Source: Ovis canadensis (Eukaryota > Chordata > Mammalia > Artiodactyla > Bovidae). From it: a stretch of DNA of 64,000 bases. This document shows positions 35,001 to 56,422 of the stretch, one piece after another. A model generated the notes under the pieces. That model was not told the DNA's origin and did not search any database. It saw only the letters and a list, made by a program, of their open reading frames with translations. Positions within the stretch are counted from its first letter, which is position 1. Each line of letters opens with the position of its first letter. Made by a program: the position numbers and the translations under genes. Where the stretch lies: positions 68,434,001 through 68,498,000 of the forward strand of contig NC_091262.1 in NCBI RefSeq assembly GCF_042477335.2, in the 5' to 3' direction.

Positions 35001-38000
35001 GGTGATTACAGTTTTCTGGTTCATTATTATATTTATAATTTAAACAATTTGCATTACTGTAGTAATGCATGTTTTGGTGGTGGCTTACTTTCATTGTTAT
35101 GCCGTGTTTTTATTCCAGATTAAAAGACCATATTTTCATGTGAAACCATTGGAAAAGGCACAACTGAAAAACTGGAAAGAATACTTAGAGTTTGAAATTG
35201 AAAATGGGACTCATGAACGAGTTGTAGTCCTCTTTGAGAGATGCGTCATATCCTGTGCCCTCTATGAGGAGTTTTGGATTAAGGTAAGAAACTTATATGG
35301 TCTGAAACTTGAATATATTATGAACATTGATCTAGTGACTAACCTTTTTTGTACTTCTGTTGAATGTTGTTCATATAACTATATCTGTTGCATTAGGAGA
35401 TGGTCTGCTTGCAACCAGATTTGACTGCTGCATATGCCAACCTCGTTGCCTCTCCGTCCTTCCTTACAGAAACTAGTCTAGTGGTTCAATAAAGGTGCTG
35501 AATGGGTTTAAAAATAGAATTTTATCGTTCTGTCACATATTTAATGGCTTGTTCAACTGTAAATTATTCAGTATTTCCTCTGTTTCTGTATGTAGTATGC
35601 CAAGTACATGGAAAATCATAGCATTGAAGGAGTGAGGCATGTCTTCAGCAGAGCTTGCACTATTCATCTCCCAAAGAAACCCATGGTGCATATGCTTTGG
35701 GCAGCTTTTGAGGAACAGCAGGGTAAGAATGAAGAAATTCAGTTGATATTTTGGGATTTAGGTTACTTTGGGATAAAGATAGAGGGATTGAGTCTTGGGA
35801 ACTGGTGTAAAGCAAAGGTCAGGTAAACTTTTTTCTTGTTTTCTATAAAGGGCCAGATAGTAAATGTTTTGGCTTTGCAGGCCATATGGTCTCTTTCCTA
35901 ACAACTCTGCCATGGTAGCCTCAAAATAGCCATAGAAAATAACATAGACAAATGAGCATGGCTATCTTCCATTAAAAAAAAAAAAATGATCAGATGGCTG
36001 GATTTAGCCTGTGGGCTGTTATTTGCCAATACTTGGCATAAAGGATATTTCCTAAGTTGAATCAAAAGTATAAACATTTAATTACTATTTTTAGGTAATA
36101 TTAATGAAGCCAGGAATATCTTGAGAACATTTGAAGAATGTGTTCTAGGATTGGCAATGGTCCGTTTGAGAAGAGTAAGTTTAGAACGACGTCATGGAAA
36201 TATGGAAGAAGCTGAACGTTTGCTTCAGGAAGCCATTAAGAATGCCAAATCAAATAATGAATCATCATTTTATGCTATCAAACTAGCCCGACATCTTTTC
36301 AAAATACAAAAAAACCTTCCAAAATCAAGAAAGGTGCTTTTGGAAGCTATTGAAAGAGACAAAGTATGTATTTGTGTTTTTTTAGAGTATCTTCCATTAA
36401 AAAAAAAAAAGGTCTTTCTTGGTTGTTTTTCATTTTGGCAACTATGATGAAAGATTTGGTCTGTATGTAATATATTTTATTACTAAGTGAAGACAACAGT
36501 CCCTCTAAACTGATGTTGCCATTCTTTCAAAAAATTTTCATATTATTATGCATTAAAACATTGAGAAAATTAACATTATTGGATTAAAAGTATGGCTAAT
36601 ATTGTGACATTTTCCATTTTCTCCACATTCAGAAATTTTATGGAAAACTTAGCAGTTATTAAGTAGATTAGAGGGCCTGGGAGAAACTGTAAACAAAGGC
36701 ATCGCAATTGCCTACATTGTAGCACATGTAGCAGTGAGATTATTCTCCTCTTATATAAAGTATATATAAGTATTTCCTTTTATATATCAATTAATGCCAA
36801 AAGATAGTGCCTGGGAAATTTCTCATTTTTTAGATTTTCAGCAAATACTGTGTCTGTTTAGGACCCAAGTTTATAACAGGTTTGCTTCTAGCTGCAGTTG
36901 AGGATGATTATCTGTGGTTGTGAAGATTTAGATTACTGGGGCACGATTTTAATTTATTGGCATTTAACAATGTGCATAGTTTAGAAGATTCTATCTACCA
37001 ATGTGTGTGTGAGGTTTTTTTTACCTGTTAATATGTATGTTGAAAATATTTAACATGAGTTGCATTTAATAAATTTTCAATATTGAATTTTTCAAGTTGA
37101 GACATGAAAATTAAGGCATTTTAAATATCTATGGTCTAATCAGAATATCTTAGAAATATATGATTAATTGGTACTGCTTTTTACACAGGAGAACACAAAG
37201 TTATACCTCAATTTACTTGAAATGGAATATAGTGGTGACCTCAAACAAAATGAAGACAATATCCTAAATTGTTTTGACAAAGCTATACATGGTTCATTAC
37301 CTATTAAAATGAGAATTACATTTTCTCAGAGAAAAGTGGAATTTCTTGAAGATTTTGGTTCAGATGTTAATAAGTAAGATCTTAATTATATATTATATAT
37401 TATATATTTGAATAGTAAAAGAACATTGATTATTTTGGATGGGACTTTGATGAAGAGTACAAAGTAGTATATTAAATTTTAAATGTTTCCTAGGTTCCTT
37501 TTTTCTTTAGGTATATATGGGGGTAAATTCAATTTTGCAAACATTCATGTGCTTAAGAGGACGTATGGTTTGTCTTTCCTTCAGAACTATTTTCAGAATC
37601 TTAGCGTGGTGATTTTAAACAGTGAGCAGATGAGAGAAGGCAGGAAGCAGGAATTCTGTGAGAAAGGAAGTGAGTGAAGGAGTGAACCCTGAAACACAGA
37701 AACGTTTAATATATGGGTCACCAAGGCTGTGTGTGGTTAATCTGGAATAGGAATGCAGTCTCAGACTGGAGAAGAGTGAGTGTGGTGCCAAGATCATGCC
37801 TAATGACCTAATTTTCATGCATTGTAAAAAGCTAAAAGATAAGGGTGGTAAGAGTTCCCCCTAGGGAAAAGTAAAAGTTTAAGATTTGAATTTGCAAATT
37901 AGAGAGTAGAAATACTGATGAGAACATTGCTATCATTCCTTTCTTACCTGATTCTAGTATAGAAATACCCTAATAGAAATACCCTAATTCCTGTTAAGCA

Positions 38001-41000
38001 AGTATGTAAACATTTTGATGGCTGAGTAAGATTTTAATTAAACTAAAAACATTTAACATGAGTTACCTTTTAATATAGTTGTATATATGTGCTTGGCATA
38101 TTAAATGTTTTATAATTACCTAATGCAAAACATGTTGACAGTCTATAATGAGGGGAAGAGGTACTGTTCTCTTTATAGACAAAGAGGCTAAAGAGAAATT
38201 AGGCAGTTTTTCCAAGGTCACTTAGCTAGTACTTTGTGCAGCTGGGATTATAACCTACTTCAGGGCCTATGTTCTTAACCACCTTATGTGGTAGTTGAGA
38301 AGATACTATATGTGTTTTTTTTGTTTTGCACTGAAGAAAGTATACAAAAGAAATGGCATATGTAATTCCATCTTTTAATCTCGGTGGATGGTGTGGTGAT
38401 ACATGTATGTATGTGAGGTAGTGTATAACTATTAAGAAGGCTGTGATCTCTTTGGAACAGAAGCGATTTGGCAACTTTCAGAGAAGAGGTGGGATTTCAT
38501 TTAGTTGTTACTGGATTCTGATAAGCTTTGTTCAGTCACTCAGTAGAGTCCGACTCTTTGCGACCCCATGGACTGCAGCACACCCGGCCTCCCTGTCCAC
38601 CATCTCCTGCAGTTTGCACAAACTCATGTCCATTGAATCAGTGATGCCATCCAACCATCTCGTCCTCTGTCGTCTCCTTCCCCTTCTGCCTTCTATCTTT
38701 CCCAGCATCAGAGTCTTTTCCAGTGAGTCAGCTCTTCACATCAGGTGGCCAAAGCACTGAAGCTTCAGCATCAGTCCTTCCAGTGAATATTCAGGACTGA
38801 TTTCCTTTAGGATAGACTGGTTTGATCCTCTTGCAGTCCAAGGGACTCTCAAGAGTCTTCACCAGCACCACAGTTCGAAAGCATCAATTCTTCAGTGCTC
38901 AGCTGACAAACTTAGGAGAGGCTATAAGTGGTGAAAGCAAATAAAAGTTCATGTAAAAGTAACATCTTTTACATTGGATTGGAGGGTCTTAAGAAGCAGT
39001 CAAAGCTTGATGCTAAATGTTCTGTCTTAAAAGCTAGACTGAGTTCAGAGCACATGTGGTACATGGTTGACAGTAGGAAGCTGTTAAGAGTTTTGACTGA
39101 GGTGAAATGGCATACTTAAATTTGGCAGTAATATACAGACAAATCTGAGATGCCAGTTAGGCCCTTGCGAATAGAGTTGTGGAGGGTCTGAGTATCGAGT
39201 CTGTTGTATTTGAAATTTAAAAAAGGGAAATGATACGGAAAATGAGCTGCTTAGATATTTAGATATCACTGTAATGAATTAATAAGAATTAATGTTCAAG
39301 TCAGACAAATATAGGCTTAAATCCTAGCTCTTAATGTTTTGTACTCCTCAGTATCCAGATTCTCTCAAATGAATATTGAGTCTCTTGTTGCCAACCCACA
39401 AGTTGTTAAACATCTTGAGGAAATTACGTGTGTGTGTGTTACTCGCTCAGGTCAGTTCAGTCGCTCAGTGTGTATGTGTGTGCGTGTGTGTGTGTGCATG
39501 TGCTCAGGTCAGTTCAGTCGCTCTGTGTGTGTGTGTGTGTGTAGGTCAGTTCAGTCGCTCAGTGTGTGTGTGTGTGTGTGTGCTCAGGTCAGTTCAGTCG
39601 CTCAGTGTGTGTGTGTGTGTGTTACTCAGGTCACTTCAGTCACTCCGGGTGTGTGTGTGTGTTACTCAGGTCAGTTCACTCGCTCCGTGTGTGTGTGTTA
39701 CTCAGGTCAGTTCAGTCACTCCGGGGGTGTGTGTGTGTTACTCAGGTCAGTTCACTCGCTCCGTGTGTGTGTGTGTGTGTTACTCAGGTCAGTTCAGTCA
39801 CTCCGTGTGTGTGTGTGTTACTCGCTCAAGTCAGTTCAGTCGCTCAGTGTGTGTGTGTGTGTTACTTGCTCAGGTCAGTTCAGTTGTTCAGTGTGTGTGT
39901 GTGTGTATGTGTTACTCAGGTCAGTTCAGTTGCTCAGTGTGTGTGTGTGTTACTCGCTCAGGTCAGTTCAGTCGCTCAGTGGTGTCCGACTCTTTGCAGC
40001 CCCATGCACTGCAGCACACCAGGCCTCCCTGTCTATCACCGACTCCCAGAATTTACTCAGACTCAGGTCCATTGAGTCAATGATGCTCTCCAACCATCTC
40101 ATCCTCTGTCATCCCCTTCTGCTGCCCTCAGTCTTTCCTAGCATCAGAATCTTTCCAAATGAGTCAGTTCTTTGCATCAGGTGGCCAAAGTATTAGAGTT
40201 TCAGCTTCAGCATCAGTCCTTCCAGTGAATATTCAGGACTGATTCCCTTTAGGATGGACTGGTTGGATCTCCTTGCAGTCCAAGGGATTCTCAAGAATCT
40301 TCTCCAACACCACAGTTCAAAAGCATCAGTCCTTTGGTGCTCAGCTTTTTTTATGGTCCAACTCTCACATCCATACATACCTACTGGAAAAACCATAACT
40401 TTGACTAGACGAACCTTTGTTGGGAAAGTAATGTCTCTGCTCTTTAATATGCTGTCTAGGTTGGTCATAACTTTTCTTCCAGGGAGCAAGCATCTTTTAA
40501 TTTCATGACTGCAGTCACCATCTGCAGTGATTTTGGAACCAAAGAAAATAAAATCTGTTTCCACTGTTTCCCCATCTATTTGCCATGGGACTAGATGCCA
40601 CCATCTTAGTTTTCTGAATGTTGAGTTTTAAGCCAACTTTTTCGCTGTCTTCTTTCACTTTCATCAAGAGGCTTTCTAGTTCTTCTCTTCCTACCATAAG
40701 TGTTGTGTCATTTGCAAATCTGAGGTTATTGATATTTCTCCCAGCAGTCTTGATTGCAGCCGTGCTTCATCCAGTCCACCATTTCACATGATGTACTCTG
40801 CAAATAAGTCAAATAAGCAGGGTGACAATATACAGCCTTGATGTACTCCTTTCCTGATTTGGAACCAGTCTGTTGCTCCATGTCCAGTTTTAACTGTTGC
40901 TTTTTGGCCTGCATACAGATTCCTCAGGAGGCAGGTCAGGTGTGGTCTGGTATTCCCATCTCTCTAAGAATTTTCCACAGTTTGTTGTGATCCACACAGT

Positions 41001-43494
41001 CAAAGGCTTTGGCATAGTCAGTAAAGCAGAAGTAGATGTTTTTCTGGAACTCTCTTTTTTGATGATCCAACAGATGTTGGCAATTTGATATTTGGTTCTT
41101 TCTGCCTTTTCTAAATCCAGCTTGAACATCTGGAAGTTCACAGTTCACATACTGTTGAAGCCTAGCTTGGAGAATTTTGAGCATTACTTTACTAGTGTGT
41201 GAGATGAGTGCAGTTGTGTGGTAGTTTGAACATTCTTTGGCATTGTCTTTCGTTGGGATTGTAATGAAACTGACCTTTCCCAGTCCTGTGGCCACTGCTG
41301 AGTTTTCCAAATTTGCTGGCATATGGAGTGCAACACTTTCACAGCATCATCTTTTAGGATTTGAAATAGCTCAGCTGGAATTCCGTCACCTCCACTAGCT
41401 TTGTTCATAGTGATGCTTTCTAAGGCCCACTTGATTACGCATTCCAGGATGTCTGGCTCTAGGTGACTGATCACACCATTGTGATTATCTGGGTCACGAA
41501 GATCTCTCTTGCATAGTTGTTCTGTGTATTCTTGCCACCTCTTCTTAGTATCTTCTGCTTCTGTTAGGTCCATACCATTCCTGTTAGTCACTTAGTCATG
41601 TCCAAGTCTTTGTGACCCTTTGAACCATATTCCACCAGGCTTCCCTGTCCGTGAAATTCTCTAGGCACGAATACTGGAGTGGGTTGCTGTTCCCTTCTCC
41701 AAGTGTCACTGGTAATAGCTATTAAATGTATACATATGCAGGCTGTTGAGGGAAGTTGAACATGCATGTAAATATCAAGGTCATTTTCAGAGAAATTTTA
41801 ATATCTGTGTTCTCTTTCAGAGAAGTCTGTGTTCAGGTTTATGATTACCTTAAAAAATAAGGCCATCTTTGTGTTTCTAAAAAATATTTTTAAAGTGATT
41901 GCCTGGTGGTCCAGTCTGGGTTAGCAGTCAGTGCTCAAAAAAGGGAAAAAGAAAATTACAAAATCATTGATTTTAAAGTCAGTTTTGCTTCAAGTGACAT
42001 TGTTTTTGAAGTTTTAAGTTCCAGTTGAAACCTGTAATTCATAGCCCCTTAAATTTTTTAATTAAAAATTATCTCTTTAATCAATGATAATTCTGAAATT
42101 TTTAGTTCTCATTCAGTTTATCATGTAGCCAAAGTTTAAATATACTTTATCCTAACTGGTGGCAGGTGTCTTCAGTAAGCATTGTTAAATTAGATCTCAG
42201 AAGTACACAAATTATAGAACTGTCAGGATTCAAGGTTGTACTAGGAAAAAAGTGTCAAGGTCACTGTCTTTGTTGTGTGATACAGCTCCTTAGGCCCTTC
42301 CCGCGTGTTAAAAATAAAACACACAGGTCTTGACCAGCATCCCCTCAAGCTCTAGCCCACTGTAGTGCAGAGAACAGGCACTCTTTCAGTATCTCAGTCA
42401 AAAATCCTGGGACTTCCTGATCTTGTTTTGGGTCATATGATCACCTCTAACCAGTTATTGGTCAGAGACATCTAGTAAGGTAATTGACCAGGCCTGTATC
42501 TCTGAAGCCTCATTTGAACCACATGGACTGAGAAGGAAAGTGCAAGGCAAGCAAACAGAAAAGGTAGTTAGGGCTAGGTTTGTCTGCTTGCTTGTTGTTT
42601 CTTCTAAACGATGCTCATTTCTACTTGCTTTTGTTTCCCTGAGTGGAAGTAACTTGAAAACCTGAAAGTTTTAAGTTTGGCTTCTGTGTATTCCAGTGGA
42701 TTGTTTCTCCTTCCCTCACAGGCTTTTGAATGCTTATGATGAACATCAAACACTCCTAAAAGAGCAGGATTCTTTAAAAAGAAAAGCAGAAAACGGGTAT
42801 GTAACTTCCTGCTGAATCAGGAAAGGAAGCTTAAAAGAACACAGTTCATAGTGGGAATCCCTTTAAAAATAGTTTTTACCCTTATATTGTAATTTACTTT
42901 TTTCATGATTTGAAATCATATGAAACAGTGTGGCCAAGAACTTCAGATTTGTACAAAGGTGACATTTGTCCATTTGTTAAAGTATTTATCTATGGGAGTT
43001 CTGAAAGTTTCCATTTTGATCTTTTATTTAGATCAGAAGAACCAGAGGAAAAGAAAGCACACACAGAAGATACAACTTCATCATCTACACAGATGATTGA
43101 TGGTGATTTGCAGGCAAATCAAGCCGCGTATAATTATAGTGCCTGGTATCAGGTAAGTTTACATAATTATAATTGATTTTTTTGGTTAATAGATGTCACT
43201 AGAAATTATATATATATAAATTAGGATAGTCTAGTCTTTTTTTCCTTCTTTAGGGGAAAAAAAAACCTCTTTACTTTTGATCCGTGTGTAAACACATTGT
43301 CTTTTATGATTAAGACTTGGAATTTAAGCAGTGAACACATGCTTGTTTTCTTTAAATAGAAACCTGCTTTAATTAAATTTTTATATATGGATCTGTCATA
43401 GCTCTTGGAAGCTGATACGTTTGCTTTTTCTTTTCAGTACAATTATCAGACTCCTTGGAATTATGGACAATATTATCCTCCTCCTCCAACCTGA
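23089..43494 (+). CDS. PRPF39: PRPF39, pre-mRNA-processing factor 39 (U1 snRNP), complete
   Basis: PRPF39 is a nuclear U1 snRNP-associated protein of HAT (half-a-TPR) repeats that forms a homodimer and helps early 5' splice-site recognition. Coding exons: 23089-23406, 24282-24407, 25056-25174, 28220-28387, 33054-33219, 33639-33746, 35119-35283, 35596-35722, 36095-36363, 37189-37373, 42722-42796, 43032-43152, 43438-43494. All have GT/AG borders; together they are 2004 bases (667 codons plus TGA), close to the human 669. The exon containing the start begins at 23060, and an in-frame TAA at 23080-23082 fixes the ATG at 23089. The N-terminus (about 80 residues) is acidic and Ser/Thr-rich; HAT repeats fill roughly residues 90-600; then comes a charged stretch (KRKAENG, EEPEEKK) and a Tyr/Pro tail ending YYPPPPT. 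The frame is intact. Intron 10 hosts a snoRNA. Confidence 0.97.
23747..24204 (+). mobile_element. Tigger1-derived non-autonomous DNA transposon
   Basis: Terminal inverted repeats CAGGCATACCTCA (23747) and TGAGGTATGCCTG (ending 24204) are flanked by TA target duplications. The interior joins the two ends of Tigger1 (AAAGGTTTGTGGCAATC; GCAATAAAGTATTTTAAAATT) with the transposase deleted. It lies in PRPF39 intron 2. Confidence 0.88.
24593..24927 (+). other. PRPF39: Candidate stop-containing (NMD) cassette exon in PRPF39 intron 3
   Basis: A strong acceptor (TATTTTCTCTCTTTGTTGGCAG, with a branch-like GCTAAT just upstream) ends at 24592. It is followed by about 335 bases that are GC-richer than the rest of the intron and carry no repeat I recognise, up to a usable donor ATG/GTAATG at 24927/24928. 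Spliced after exon 3 it would read Val-Arg-stop. Published work reports NMD-inducing alternative splicing of PRPF39 in mouse and human; that this is the exon involved is my inference. Confidence 0.45.
25175..28219 (+). other. PRPF39: PRPF39 intron 4
   Basis: About 3 kb of very AT-rich sequence without any ruminant-specific SINE or BovB. Parts (25900-27300) look like old LINE-derived sequence but are too diverged for me to assign. It contains an 18-base perfect palindrome at 27407-27424. Confidence 0.5.
29505..29720 (+). mobile_element. MIR SINE
   Basis: TTATAACTTTTAATCCTCACAATAAACC and AAGATCACAGAGTTAGTAAGTG match the MIR core and 3' part. Confidence 0.7.
30526..30581. repeat. Perfect 28-base tandem duplication
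   Basis: CACTCCTTTGAATTTATGTC and the next eight bases occur twice back to back with no mismatch (30526-30553, 30554-30581). Confidence 0.9.
30630..30822 (+). mobile_element. BovB LINE 3' tail
   Basis: GTGCTGGGAAGGATTGAGGG to GTCAGACACAACTTAGTGACTG, sense orientation. Confidence 0.85.
31235..31360 (-). mobile_element. CHR-type tRNA SINE
   Basis: Antisense: TTAGTTCTCTGACCAGGGATC and ACCCATGGACTGCCAGGGTGG. Confidence 0.78.
32095..32310 (+). mobile_element. Bov-tA SINE, full length
   Basis: Head GGGCTTTCCTGATGGCTCAAATGG, B-box GGTTTGATCCC, and the Bov-A body to AAAGTCGGATACAC. Confidence 0.88.
32655..32860 (+). mobile_element. MIR remnant
   Basis: TTTACAGATGAGAAAACTAAC followed by a diverged AGTCAAATAATTAGTAATGGAC fits the middle of MIR. 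Confidence 0.5.
34060..34360 (-). mobile_element. Old L1 3' fragment
   Basis: CATTTTATTGAGATGTAATTCACATGCCATA and GAATGGAATCATGTAGTATG are the typical complement of mammalian L1 3' UTR. It lies in PRPF39 intron 7. Confidence 0.65.
34545..34850 (-). mobile_element. L1 3' fragment with (GT)n
   Basis: CACATATAGGTGATAGGACGTAG, TTTATGGCTGAGTAGTGTTCC and CCATTCATCTGTGATGGACAC are antisense L1 end sequence, with a (TG)n run at about 34744-34768. Confidence 0.75.
35812..36045 (+). mobile_element. Non-autonomous hAT element (MER3-like)
   Basis: TTTCTATAAAGGGCCAGATAG, TTGGCTTTGCAGGCCATATGG and the end GGATTTAGCCTGTGGGCTG show the expected order for this 200-base family. It lies in PRPF39 intron 9, ending about 50 bases before exon 10. 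Confidence 0.7.
36436..36521 (+). ncRNA. SNORD127: C/D-box snoRNA SNORD127 in PRPF39 intron 10
   Basis: The sequence shows a six-base terminal stem (GGCAAC at 36437-36442 with GTTGCC at 36515-36520, plus a flanking T-A pair), C box ATGATGA at 36444-36450, D box CTGA at 36510-36513 and a C'-like GTGAAGA near 36487-36493. The ten bases GTCCCTCTAA at 36499-36508 are complementary to the conserved 18S rRNA segment TTAGAGGGAC. The fifth base upstream of the D box pairs with the first G of AGAGGG, which from memory is human 18S Gm1447, the assigned SNORD127 target. Host gene and position agree with human SNORD127. It is processed from the excised intron, 72 bases after the exon 10 donor. Confidence 0.9.
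38125..38285 (-). mobile_element. MIR SINE
   Basis: TTTCCAAGGTCACTTAGCTAG and ATTATAACCTACTTCAGG are typical of the MIR core and flank. Confidence 0.65.
38527..38905 (-). mobile_element. BovB LINE 3' end
   Basis: Antisense BovB tail and ORF end (GTTCAGTCACTCAGTAGAG to GCATCAATTCTTCAGTGCTC). Confidence 0.88.
39425..39975. repeat. GT-rich minisatellite built from BovB terminal sequence
   Basis: About 12 consecutive units of roughly 36-50 bases. Each consists of TTACTC(GCTC)AGGTCAG, TTCAGTCGCTC and a (GT)n run of varying length. The last unit passes without a break into the antisense BovB copy at 39960. Units between about 39630 and 39820 alternate between TTCAGTCACTCCG and TTCACTCGCTCCG, suggesting duplication in pairs. 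All three forward frames stay open through it. Confidence 0.92.
39960..41595 (-). pseudogene. BovB LINE, 1.6 kb copy with broken reverse-transcriptase ORF
   Basis: The minus strand covers much of the RT region and the ORF end in several frames (open pieces at 41591-41184, 41322-40936 and 40564-40193), so it is frameshifted. RT motif A is visible as [13 protein letters not shown]; the active-site motif reads FANDTT where the copy at 1-355 has YADD. The 5' part of the element is absent. It carries the GT minisatellite at its 3' end. Confidence 0.88.
41587..41705 (-). mobile_element. Bov-tA SINE body
   Basis: TTAGTCACTTAGTCATGTCC to GAATACTGGAGTGGGTTGCTG, antisense, directly against the BovB 5' break. 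Confidence 0.82.
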
Positions 43495-44180
43495 TAAGAA
43501 AATCAAATATCAGATGGAATGTGTGAAAAGTATGAAATTATTTTTTTTTAATGAGGGATGTAAACATAGTACAAGCTTGTTGTATTTGATAACTTGTCTT
43601 CCCTGTTTCTGTGTAACATGATTTGTTTAGTAATAGGGGAAAATGTCACTTAGTAGCTTACCACAGATACTATTTCCTACCATTTATAAAATTTACTTTT
43701 TATTGGAGAACTATTTTTTTGATTTTTTTGCATTAAGTGTTCTAGAATTCTTTTGCAATGCATTTGCAACAGAGTTTTGTAGCCTTAAAGGTAGGAAAAA
43801 AAAAGTGACTGCAAATCACGTCAGTGTAGGACAAGATTCTGAAAACACATAAGGGCTGGTTATTAAGGATTTACCTCCTCTAAAAAAAATGGATTTTTAA
43901 CCTTTGCTGACAAGATACTGTGTGTTTTGATTATCCTTGTGAATTTGGATCTAACAGCAGAAACAATGTCTGTTAAAATATTGTCTTGGAATAGAGATAA
44001 TAAATGAGGAAATGGAATGTTTGCATCCCTTTGAAAAAAAGAAAATCATATCAAAACGATGTTGTTTCAGGAGACTTTGTATTTGGAATATTCATGTTAA
44101 ACTTGTGAGCAAGCTTTCATTTTGATCAAACTGATCATCTTCATTTTTGTAATAAAACTGAAGACTCATCCAGTAATTGT
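43495..44180 (+). other. PRPF39: PRPF39 3' UTR (probable extent)
   Basis: AT-rich single-copy sequence follows the TGA. AATAAA occurs at 43999-44004 and 44151-44156; the latter, in TGTAATAAAACTG context, is the likelier main signal, giving cleavage near 44175. Confidence 0.6.
44151..44156 (+). promoter_or_regulatory. Poly(A) signal AATAAA, PRPF39
   Basis: Canonical hexamer about 660 bases after the PRPF39 stop. An alternative AATAAA lies at 43999-44004. Confidence 0.6.
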
Positions 44181-44520
44181 TATGGATTTATTGGGGGGGA
44201 ATCCCTTAAATTTATATTTACCATGCTTAGTGGTTTTATTATTAAATTTATATTCACCATGATTCTGAAGTATATGTCTCTTGAATTCAGCTATTATCTT
44301 CTTGACAATTTAAATTTTGTGGCCTTTTGCTTCTTCTCAATCTCTATGCTTTTGCCTGCCTTATACAGAAAAATTTAAATATTTTAAGATGAGTGTCTCT
44401 GGCAAGGCTGTCCAGACAGATTTACTGTTACTTCCTTGGTTTGGTGAACTCTTAGTACTGGTTAACCTCATCAGAACATTAATATATTTATACCACACAA
44501 ATCAAGACATTGAATACATT

Positions 44521-44526
44521 TTTATT
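44521..44526 (-). promoter_or_regulatory. Poly(A) signal AATAAA (minus strand), FKBP3
   Basis: The complement reads CTCAATAAAAATG, about 255 bases downstream of the FKBP3 stop. Another AATAAA at 44755-44760 lies only about 20 bases after the stop and is less likely to be the main site. Confidence 0.5.
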
Positions 44527-44779
44527 GAGCCTTTTAGTTTACAACATGAGGTAAAAGGCAAATCAGTTCTCTTTAAGTGATATTTTACACAACTGTAGTA
44601 AAATATTTTAAAGTTCAAGGGTTTATAATGGATTACATTTCTTAAAAGTTGCGGGATCAAGTAAACATATTCTAACTTGAATTTTCCAGTTGACTCTTCG
44701 CTTAACAATAGTAACCAGCTCTAACTAGATACATGAGTTTCTTCACGGCCATGTTTTATTGTTGATGGTTTCTTCCATT

Positions 44780-56189
<11,410 letters not shown>

Positions 56190-56422
56190 ACGGTAATGCG
56201 CATGCGTCTCCTAGAGGACCGCGGGGTTTCCGGGAAGACCGCCAATCATATTCCCCACGCAAACTCAGTGGTGCGCTTAGAACAGGATAAACTGGCCTCA
56301 GTCCCGCCCCCTGGTTCCTCTATGTTTTTTACGCTCAGGTAACCGATGGGGCTTGGAACGGAGGCTGTTGAGCTGCAGCAGCTGCTGGCGTCTGAGGGGA
56401 GCCTTCTGTGGTCGTCGGCCTG
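56190..56422 (+). promoter_or_regulatory. FANCM: FANCM promoter and 5' UTR
   Basis: A GC-rich, TATA-less segment directly upstream of the ATG. It contains an NRF1-like TGCGCATGCGT (56197-56207), a TTCCGGGAA palindrome of ETS or STAT type (56228-56236), a CCAAT box (56242-56246) and a TCCCGCCCC element of E2F or Sp1 type (56302-56310). The CpG-rich stretch continues through exon 1 to about 56900. Confidence 0.65.
56197..56207 (+). promoter_or_regulatory. NRF1-like site, FANCM promoter
   Basis: TGCGCATGCGT matches the NRF1 consensus at all but one position, with the same deviation as the PRPF39 promoter site. Confidence 0.5.

Larger units (their letters stand above)
37374..42721 (+). other. 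PRPF39: PRPF39 intron 11
   Basis: About 5.3 kb; the BovB-rich part of the gene (two antisense BovB copies, a Bov-tA and the GT minisatellite). Sequence at 37380-38120 and 41710-42720 is single-copy and without visible features, apart from a 14-base tandem duplication (AGAAATACCCTAAT) at 37961-37988. Confidence 0.65.

Noticed and set aside
39425-39975. CRISPR-like array (regular repeats with variable spacers)
   Set aside because: The variable parts are only GT runs of different length, and the repeat is BovB-derived; this is a eukaryotic minisatellite.
39339-40196. Overlapping 285-, 235- and 169-codon open frames
   Set aside because: All three frames are open only because the GT minisatellite lacks stops; the products are runs of Val-Cys with BovB debris.
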